Both the position numbers and the translations under genes were made by a program. From Bacteroidota bacterium (GTDB lineage Bacteria > Bacteroidota > Ignavibacteria > Tepidaquicellales > Tepidaquicellaceae): 9,167 nt of DNA. The stretch lies in NCBI GenBank assembly GCA_003519545.1, contig DOWN01000339.1:1-9167 (forward strand), in the 5' to 3' direction. Below the pieces are notes generated by a model. It was not told the DNA's origin. It ran no database searches and saw only the letters and a list, made by a program, of their open reading frames with translations. Positions 1 to 5,290 of the stretch are shown here, piece after piece (position 1 is the first letter of the stretch; each line of letters opens with the position of its first letter).

Positions 1-35
1 ATTATACTTTAACATTCACGGATTATTAAAATCAG

Positions 36-51
36 ATTAATACGTAATAAT
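36..51. repeat. Near-perfect 16-bp dyad in upstream region
   Basis: ATTAATACGTAATAAT reads ATTA-n-TACGTA-n-TAAT, symmetric except for one mismatched pair either side of the central TACGTA. It lies about 75 bp upstream of the -33 element of the promoter at 125-154. It could be an operator or part of the end of an upstream gene. In DNA this AT-rich it could also be chance. The rest of 1-124 shows only T-rich tracts and no gene. Confidence 0.2.
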
Positions 52-124
52 TATAATGCATTTTCCCACAAATCCCTCAAAAAATCACACCTTTTTTTGA
101 CTCTTTTTGTTTTCTTTTATGTAT

Positions 125-154
125 TTTGAAACTCCCTTTTTTTGTTTATATTTG
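125..154 (+). promoter_or_regulatory. Bacteroidota-type sigma-70 promoter for the DUF2795 gene
   Basis: TTTG at 125-128 and TATATTTG at 147-154 match the Bacteroidota consensus (TTTG near -33, TAnnTTTG near -7). The spacer is 18 bp, about one base short of the usual 19-21. Transcription would start near 160, giving a 5' leader of about 40 nt before the ATG at 201. The -7 box is a full consensus match, which is the strongest part of the call. No E. coli-type -35/-10 pair is needed to explain the gene. Confidence 0.55.
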
Positions 155-185
155 CAAAAAAATAATTTTAAAGTAATTTTAATCC

Positions 186-191
186 GGGGGA
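186..191 (+). promoter_or_regulatory. Possible ribosome binding site of the DUF2795 gene
   Basis: GGGGGA ends nine bases before the ATG at 201. It stands out as a G-run in an otherwise A/T-only leader and could pair partly with the anti-Shine-Dalgarno sequence. Many Bacteroidota genes lack any such site, so this may mark an efficiently translated gene. Confidence 0.4.
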
Positions 192-200
192 TTGTAAAAA

Positions 201-428
201 ATGGTTTGGACATTAGAATTGGCATCGTATCTCGATGATGCTCCGTGGCCGTGTAATAAAGCTGAATTAATCGATTATGCCACTAGAACTGGAGCTCCGC
301 AAGAAGTTATTGATAATCTCGCTGACCTCGAAGATACTGAAGAACCTTATGAAAGTATTGAAGAAATTTGGCTCGATTATCCTACTGATGAAGATTTCTT
401 CTATGATGAAGAGGCTAAAGATTTCTGA
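201..428 (+). CDS. Small acidic DUF2795-family protein
   Basis: This 75-aa protein resembles the DUF2795 proteins widespread in Bacteroidota: an N-terminal WTLELASYLDDAPWP segment (residues 3-17), a central ELIDYA-RTGAP-EVIDNL helix pair, and a YESIEEIW-DYPT-EDFF tail (about 50-67). The function of the family is not known to me. It is strongly acidic, with about 23 Asp/Glu of 75 and only three Lys/Arg, and has no signal peptide or membrane span, so it should be a soluble cytoplasmic protein. The start at 201 is supported by the conserved N-terminus, the G-rich site at 186-191 and the promoter at 125-154. It is flanked by its own promoter and a strong terminator at 449-490, so it is probably mainly monocistronic and possibly well expressed. 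The length is typical of the family as I recall it. Confidence 0.9.
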   Translation: MVWTLELASYLDDAPWPCNKAELIDYATRTGAPQEVIDNLADLEDTEEPYESIEEIWLDYPTDEDFFYDEEAKDF

Positions 429-448
429 TTTTTTACTAACTTTTTTTT

Positions 449-490
449 AACCCAATATGCAAATTTTTAGTTTGTATATTGGGTTTTCTT
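449..490 (+). terminator. Intrinsic terminator after the DUF2795 gene
   Basis: AACCCAATATGCAAA (449-463) pairs with TTTGTATATTGGGTT (471-485) in a 15-bp stem with one G-T wobble (459-475) and a 7-nt loop (464-470). The T-rich tail TTTTCTTTT runs from 484 to 492. It works only for the + strand, because the other flank gives A's and not U's in the reverse transcript. The tail runs directly into the ATG at 493 of the next gene, and the in-frame ATG at 457 lies inside the 5' arm of the stem. That is the main reason for moving the Omp85 start to 493. Confidence 0.85.
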
Positions 491-492
491 TT

Positions 493-2514
493 ATGATTAA
501 ATTTCTATTCCTTTTCTTTTTATTTCATAACTTTGCCTTCGCTCAGGATAATCCTCTGTTTGAAAAAAATCTTGAAGTGGATGAAGTTAAATTTGAATTT
601 AATCCTGTTCTCGAAATCTCTAACGAAATTTTGAACAGTATTATCTTCACTCGTTCAGGTGAATTTTTTAAACCGGATGAACTCTCGCTCGATATTCTCC
701 GGCTTGAAAAATTTATGTTTGATAACGGGTATTTTAATGCTAATGTTGATACTTCTTTTACGGTTAATTCTGATTCAACCGAAATCAATGTCCTTTTCAC
801 TATCAAAGAGGGTAGGGCTTTCAAATACGGAACTATTGATTATTATGGACTTGATGACCTCGACCAAAATATTAAAAATCTCATACTAAATTCTAAAAAT
901 CTTTCCATTGGACAGACTTATAACAAAAGTAATATCAATCTTGAAATTTTAAGAATTCTCGGAATTCTTCAGAATAACGGTTATGCTTTCGCCGCTAATG
1001 ATGATGTTATTGTTGACAGAACTTTCAGTACTAATCAGGAAATTTCTCAGAATGTAAAAATTTCACTTTTTTTTAAACCGGGTGGGAAATATTATTTTGG
1101 TAATACTGATATTACTATCATTGATAACCGATATGACATTTCCATTACTGATATTTTAAGAAATCTTGAATATAAAAATGGCGACCTGTATCAAAAAGAT
1201 GTGCTCTCCAAATCTGAAAATAAAATCAGTTCAATTGCTTTAATTGAGTCCAGCACTTTTGAAATTGCAAACATTGACTCTTCTCAAAATAAAATAAATT
1301 ATAAAATTACCATACGACTTAAAAATAAATATCAACTCGTTCCGGAAATTGTAGGATATGAACTCGCTCAAAGATTCTATGGAGGTGTCGGTCTCTCTTA
1401 TACTGACAGATATTTTTTCGGTGGCGGAAGAACTTTTACGGGAAGCATAAGAGTCCTCGCAAATTCTATTGAAAGAAATCTTGCGGATATGCAATTGACC
1501 GTTACTCAACCTTTTCTTTTCAATAATGAAAATATTACCGGTAATGTCCGGCTCGGCTCTACTTATCTTAACGATATTACTAATGATCTTAATTATAGAA
1601 TAATTGAAGCACGCCTCGTCAATGGTGTGGCTATTAACTTACCAACATTTACTTATTTTAATAATTTAACAATTGATTGGGAACTTATAAATCAGAATTT
1701 TTTATTCAAACCTGAGTCTCCGTTTTTTGTTAATAATAATGTTCCGCCTGAATTAATTGATGAATTTAATTTTAATATTTTTTCATCACGTTTTAACATT
1801 TCAACTTATCATAACGGAACGGATAATATTCTATATCCGACCTCCGGCTTTTTTCAGTCTTATAACTTTCAGGAAAGCGGACTCATCGGCGGATTGATTG
1901 AAAAAATCTTTAATTCTTATACTTTCAGATATCTAAAACTTACTCTCGTTAATAAATATTTTATGAGTTTCTCCAACGATCCGATTGTTTCAGTATTAGG
2001 AACTAAATTTACAACAGGTATCTTATATGAATACGGTGATAATACTATAGTTACTTCATCAGGAGGGGAAATCACAACCAATGTTCTGCCTACTGATTTC
2101 AAATTTGTCGAAGGCGGTGCTTCCAGCAATCGTGGATGGAAAGCAAAACAACTTGGTATTGTACCCGATAAATCACTCGGTGGAAATTTTATTGTTGATG
2201 GAAGTTTTGAACACAGATTAAGACCATTTACTGATTCTCGAAATTTTATTCTTAAAGATATTGGCTTTGTAACATTTTTAGATTACGGTAATGTCTGGGA
2301 AAGTATTTCAAAATTTAAAATGGATGAAGTTGCTGTTTCAATCGGTGCTGGTCTCAGATATAATACGGTAATTGGTGCAGTCCGGCTCGATCTTGGATTT
2401 AAACTTTATGATCCTCAACCCGGTCCTGTAGGCGGTTCAAAATGGCTTTGGGGTTCCGGTGCAAACTTTAATGATAAATATAACATACAGTTCGGAATAG
2501 GGAATACTTTCTGA
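493..2514 (+). CDS. Omp85-superfamily outer-membrane protein (BamA/TamA-like)
   Basis: Omp85 proteins insert beta-barrel proteins into the outer membrane (BamA) or work in related export and envelope assembly (TamA/TamL). With the start at 493 the product is 673 aa. It opens with a signal peptide: M-I-K, a hydrophobic FLFLFFLF core, and an SPI site after AFA (17/18). Three POTRA-like repeats follow at about 31-107, 108-197 and 198-277; the first two end in a VLFTIKEG or SLFFKPGG strand. The beta-barrel spans about 285-673. It carries an RGW at 547-549 within EGGASSNRGWK, the equivalent of the conserved RGF/Y of the barrel lumen loop, a penultimate-strand GAVRLDLGF at 628-636, and a C-terminal Phe typical of barrel proteins. 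Three POTRAs and this length fit TamA/TamL-like proteins better than five-POTRA BamA, so I give no symbol. An ATG at 457 would add 12 residues but lies within the terminator stem and spoils the signal peptide. The stop overlaps the holB start. Confidence 0.88.
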   Translation: MIKFLFLFFLFHNFAFAQDNPLFEKNLEVDEVKFEFNPVLEISNEILNSIIFTRSGEFFKPDELSLDILRLEKFMFDNGYFNANVDTSFTVNSDSTEINVLFTIKEGRAFKYGTIDYYGLDDLDQNIKNLILNSKNLSIGQTYNKSNINLEILRILGILQNNGYAFAANDDVIVDRTFSTNQEISQNVKISLFFKPGGKYYFGNTDITIIDNRYDISITDILRNLEYKNGDLYQKDVLSKSENKISSIALIESSTFEIANIDSSQNKINYKITIRLKNKYQLVPEIVGYELAQRFYGGVGLSYTDRYFFGGGRTFTGSIRVLANSIERNLADMQLTVTQPFLFNNENITGNVRLGSTYLNDITNDLNYRIIEARLVNGVAINLPTFTYFNNLTIDWELINQNFLFKPESPFFVNNNVPPELIDEFNFNIFSSRFNISTYHNGTDNILYPTSGFFQSYNFQESGLIGGLIEKIFNSYTFRYLKLTLVNKYFMSFSNDPIVSVLGTKFTTGILYEYGDNTIVTSSGGEITTNVLPTDFKFVEGGASSNRGWKAKQLGIVPDKSLGGNFIVDGSFEHRLRPFTDSRNFILKDIGFVTFLDYGNVWESISKFKMDEVAVSIGAGLRYNTVIGAVRLDLGFKLYDPQPGPVGGSKWLWGSGANFNDKYNIQFGIGNTF

Positions 2515-3641
2515 TGTGGGATAAAATAATTTCGCAGGATAGAGCAAAAAAAATTCTTACAAATATTTTCAAAACCGGAAATATTGCTCATGCTTATATT
2601 TTCTATGGTAAAGATGGAACGGGGAAAGATGCCGCTGCTCTTGAGTTTGCAAAACTTTTGAACTGTGAAAATCCTGTTGATAATAATGCGTGTGATGTTT
2701 GTAAAAATTGCACTCGTATTTCTACTTTCAAATCACCGATTGTCAGATTTATAACAGCACTGCCTGCAGGGAAAGACTCGGACGATAATGATACACTTTC
2801 AGATTTAAAACCTGAAGACTATGAATTACTTAATGAAGAACTTGTAAAAAAATCTGAAGATATATATCATAAAATCAGATTGCCAAAAGCGAATACAATC
2901 CGTATCAGTTCAATCAGAGATATTAAAAATTCAATTTACCTTTCTGAAAATTCAAATGTAAAAAAAGTTTATATAATCTCCGATGCTGATTTAATGAATG
3001 TTTACACTTCAAATTCACTCCTTAAAATTCTTGAAGAACCTCCGAAAAATTCCGTAATTATTTTAACAACTTCACGTATTAATTCTCTGTTACCAACTAT
3101 TGTTGGTCGTTGCCAGAAAATCCGTTTTGATGATATTCCGCTTGAGGAACTGAAAAAATATATAAAATCAAAAAAGCCTGATTTTACCGAGAACGAAATT
3201 AATCTAATAGCGGAACTCAGTAATGGAAGCATCTATACCTGTAATAAAATATTAAATGAAAATTATCTTGAACTCCGCGAGAAAGTTTTGGATTATTTAA
3301 CTTTTATGCTTACTAATAAAAATCTGTCTCTTGGCGGAACAATTGATGAATTGATAACAGGTAAAGACAAAGAAAAATTAAAACAGTTTCTAATGTTATT
3401 AATTTATTGGTTCAGAGATTTATCCGTTTTAAATAATAATTACACATCAACTCTTATCAACAATGATAAAATTGACAGATTAAAAAATTTTAATAAAAAT
3501 TTTAAATCGGATAATCTGAAGATTATAGGATTAATCGAAGATTCATTCCGTGACTTTGATCAAAATCTTAATCCCGAATTAGTTCTCTTTCACCTTTCAC
3601 AAAAAATCAAATCAAACATAAAACGTAATTCAGTCAGTTAG
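2514..3641 (+). CDS. holB: DNA polymerase III delta-prime-like clamp-loader subunit
   Basis: This 375-aa AAA+ protein belongs to the DnaX/HolB clamp-loader family, which places the sliding clamp on primed DNA at the replication fork. Visible motifs are the N-terminal WDKIISQD-A, a P-loop GKDGTGKD (32-39), a four-Cys zinc site (C51, C60, C63, C66; C-x2-C-x2-C), NSLLKILEEPP (167-177) as in all family members, and an Arg-finger motif GRC (198-200) in place of the usual SRC. The Walker B/DExx position reads VYIISDAD (152-159), without the catalytic Glu, as in E. coli delta-prime. That, and the lack of the long DnaX C-terminal extension, favour delta-prime over tau/gamma. Residues about 86-125 form an acidic insert. 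The C-terminal third would be the collar domain. The start overlaps the Omp85 stop by one base (TGATG), implying translational coupling. The start is safe because the conserved WDKIISQD motif follows the Met at once. Confidence 0.9.
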   Translation: MWDKIISQDRAKKILTNIFKTGNIAHAYIFYGKDGTGKDAAALEFAKLLNCENPVDNNACDVCKNCTRISTFKSPIVRFITALPAGKDSDDNDTLSDLKPEDYELLNEELVKKSEDIYHKIRLPKANTIRISSIRDIKNSIYLSENSNVKKVYIISDADLMNVYTSNSLLKILEEPPKNSVIILTTSRINSLLPTIVGRCQKIRFDDIPLEELKKYIKSKKPDFTENEINLIAELSNGSIYTCNKILNENYLELREKVLDYLTFMLTNKNLSLGGTIDELITGKDKEKLKQFLMLLIYWFRDLSVLNNNYTSTLINNDKIDRLKNFNKNFKSDNLKIIGLIEDSFRDFDQNLNPELVLFHLSQKIKSNIKRNSVS

Positions 3642-3677
3642 TTTTCCAGTCCTATTTTAATTCGTGTAATTCTGCCT

Positions 3678-3695
3678 GTCCCGATTCATCGGGAT
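3678..3695. repeat. Short inverted repeat TCCCGAT-TC-ATCGGGA
   Basis: TCCCGAT at 3679-3685 and ATCGGGA at 3688-3694 are perfect 7-bp complements around TC, extended by a G-T pair at 3678/3695. A transcript would form a tight hairpin 38 bases after the holB stop, and the same from the other strand. Neither strand has a following U-run, so it is not a standard intrinsic terminator. It resembles palindromic dispersed repeats of Bacteroidota genomes and could still protect 3' ends or help stop converging transcription. Confidence 0.5.
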
Positions 3696-3729
3696 AATAT
3701 TAGTGTTAATTCGAAGTGAATCAATGCTC

Positions 3730-3747
3730 CCTACCTTTCATTGTAGG
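3730..3747. repeat. Short inverted repeat CCTAC...GTAGG
   Basis: CCTAC (3730-3734) and GTAGG (3743-3747) pair across an 8-nt loop. It is one of three short dyads in the same gap, and probably part of the same composite intergenic repeat rather than an independent signal. Confidence 0.35.
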
Positions 3748-3758
3748 CCAAGTCTATC

Positions 3759-3770
3759 ACGACCTGTCGT
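3759..3770. repeat. Short inverted repeat ACGAC-CT-GTCGT
   Basis: Five-bp arms ACGAC (3759-3763) and GTCGT (3766-3770) flank CT. It has the same style as the dyad at 3678-3695, a GC-containing palindrome with a two-base centre. No T-run follows on either strand. Confidence 0.35.
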
Positions 3771-3874
3771 AAACCCACAATCTCCATTTTCCCAATCCCA
3801 TAAGTGTAATTCGTTCAATTCGTGCAAAATCGTGGTAATACCACCTTAACCATATCCACCACACCTCAAAATCT

Positions 3875-5290
3875 TCAATACTCCAAAAACAAATTATTCA
3901 CATTCCAGTTCGGTTTAAGACTTATTTTAGGCAAATAATAAATAAACTTCTCACCCGGTACAAACGGAAAAAAATTCCCCTTATCAAACCGACCATTCCC
4001 ATTCACATCAATAAAAGAAAACAATTGATAATTCCCAAACGGTAACATATCCCATTCAAATTCCGGTGCAGCATCACTCAACTCTTTCTGTAAATAAAAA
4101 ATCTTCTGCGATTCAAAAATCAACTGAACCTGAACAGGAAATAAAATTTCTTCAACGGAACTATATTTTCCAGAAACCTTACTCGTCTTGTTCTCATTCA
4201 CTGTTTTAAAATTTATCTCATACTTATACTCACCTTCAGAAATCTCAAGTTTGTATTCACTCCCCGCCTTCAACTCATTAATAGGTCTAATCATCAGCAA
4301 TGAATCTGACTTCCAGTCATATATTAATTTCTCATCCTTGAATGTTGAATCTAAAAGTTTCACCCCATCCGCAAGTTGAAAACGCGAACTTTTTGTATTC
4401 CTGAAATAAATATAAATCTCAGGATTTAAATAAACATTATCTTCCCGTAATTTAAAATTAGTTCCGAATTTGTTTAAAGAGTCATAAGTCATTAATGAAT
4501 AAAACTGAGTTGAATTTATTTCAACAAGCAACGGCTCTATCAAAAAATTTGCATCTGTCACTCCCAAAGTATCATTAATTTCAAAATCTGAATATGTAAC
4601 GGCAAACTTTTCAAACTTGGAATCAAGCAATCCGTTTCTGTCTGCATCTGTTATCGCAAGCAATCTGAATTTACCGGAAGGCAAATTTGAAAACGCATAG
4701 TTACCTTCTCTGTCAGTCTGCGAAATATAAACCGGCGGAACTCTCTCAGGATTTAGAGTATCTTCATTTTCAGGTGTTAACTTATAAACAAATATTGAAA
4801 CAACATCTTTAACTTCCGGATATACTCTTCCTGAAATTAAACCCTTTTCAATTTTCGCACCCGTTGAAAAAGCAATTGAAATAGGTTTATCTATCTGATT
4901 GTTCCCCCGTAAATCTCTTAAATCTTTATTAATTGTGATATTATAAGTAATATCTTTTTCTAAACCTTGAGGAAAAAATATTTCGACTTCTGTTCCGCTG
5001 TAATTAATTTCAAATCCACCTTTCGGAACAGGTGTTATTCTGAATGCATCTATAAAACTTCTTCGCTCAATATATTCATCAAATTTTATGAGAACACTTT
5101 TCCCTGAAAAGTTAGTTGTATTATTTTTTGGAGTAACACTCAACACAACAGGAGGTGTAGTATCAGGAGGTCCGCCATCCGGTGGTAATTGATTTGCACA
5201 TGAACTAAAAAATCCTGCACAAAATATCCCGGCTAAAATCTGTTTCAAAAATCTTCCCATATTCCGGCTAATCAATTCAACTCTTTTCAT
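3875..5290 (-). CDS. Lipoprotein with Ig-like (Big_5) and beta-sandwich domains
   Basis: This 471-aa product has a lipoprotein signal: basic n-region, hydrophobic stretch at about 17-28 and lipobox FSSC with acylated Cys31, followed by ANQ and a Pro/Gly/Asp linker (35-47). Residues about 46-144 form a Big_5/SbsA-type Ig-like domain (TTPPVVLSVTPKNN, KFDEYIE, ending AFSTG). Residues 150-223 form a carboxypeptidase-regulatory-like sandwich (ISGRVY, YAFSNLPSGKFRLLAITDADRNGLLD in part). About 285-363 resembles a second, weaker Big_5-like unit, and 370-440 a second sandwich ending LPFGNYQ and DVNGNGRFD (428-436). Such lipoproteins are common in Bacteroidota; the precise role is unknown. The ATG overlaps the TGA of the upstream histidine kinase gene (ATGA), implying co-translation. 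An internal Met11 would also give a good signal peptide but lacks a ribosome site and the coupling. It is likely on the periplasmic side of a membrane. Confidence 0.85.
   Translation of the reverse strand: MKRVELISRNMGRFLKQILAGIFCAGFFSSCANQLPPDGGPPDTTPPVVLSVTPKNNTTNFSGKSVLIKFDEYIERRSFIDAFRITPVPKGGFEINYSGTEVEIFFPQGLEKDITYNITINKDLRDLRGNNQIDKPISIAFSTGAKIEKGLISGRVYPEVKDVVSIFVYKLTPENEDTLNPERVPPVYISQTDREGNYAFSNLPSGKFRLLAITDADRNGLLDSKFEKFAVTYSDFEINDTLGVTDANFLIEPLLVEINSTQFYSLMTYDSLNKFGTNFKLREDNVYLNPEIYIYFRNTKSSRFQLADGVKLLDSTFKDEKLIYDWKSDSLLMIRPINELKAGSEYKLEISEGEYKYEINFKTVNENKTSKVSGKYSSVEEILFPVQVQLIFESQKIFYLQKELSDAAPEFEWDMLPFGNYQLFSFIDVNGNGRFDKGNFFPFVPGEKFIYYLPKISLKPNWNVNNLFLEY

Larger units (their letters stand above)
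3659..3839. repeat. Degenerate AATTCGTG-type repeats in the convergent gap
   Basis: The gap between the convergent holB and lipoprotein genes (3642-3874) is non-coding. AATTCG appears four times: AATTCGTGTAATTC at 3659-3672, TTAATTCGAAGTGA around 3706-3719, GTGTAATTCGTT around 3804-3815, and CAATTCGTGCAAAATCGTGG around 3816-3835. Runs of this style (AATTCGTG, TAATTCG, repeating every 10-12 bases) are, from memory, common between genes in Bacteroidota-type genomes. Whether this is a dispersed family here cannot be told from one window. The gap also looks richer in G and C than the neighbouring genes. Confidence 0.5.

Noticed and set aside
457..492. Start of the Omp85 gene at the upstream in-frame ATG (457)
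   Set aside because: This ATG lies in the 5' arm of the terminator stem (449-463). The added 12 residues put polar and Gly residues ahead of a signal peptide that is already complete from 493.
543..3232. Antisense and out-of-frame open frames at 543-824, 659-889, 1240-1509, 1917-2129 and 3002-3232
   Set aside because: All lie inside the Omp85 or holB genes in other frames, have low-complexity Ser/Leu/Ile-rich products and no family motif, so they are shadows of the real genes.
3678..3695. Inverted repeat as the holB intrinsic terminator
   Set aside because: The hairpin is sound but no U-run follows on either strand; it is kept as a repeat only.
3642..3874. CRISPR array or small RNA gene in the convergent gap
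   Set aside because: The AATTCG-type units are degenerate, irregularly spaced and lack uniform spacers. No promoter plus terminator pair supports an RNA gene.
5258..5260. Internal Met11 as the lipoprotein start
   Set aside because: It would give a compact signal peptide, but it has no ribosome site. The ATG at 5290 has GAGG upstream and the ATGA overlap with the kinase stop.
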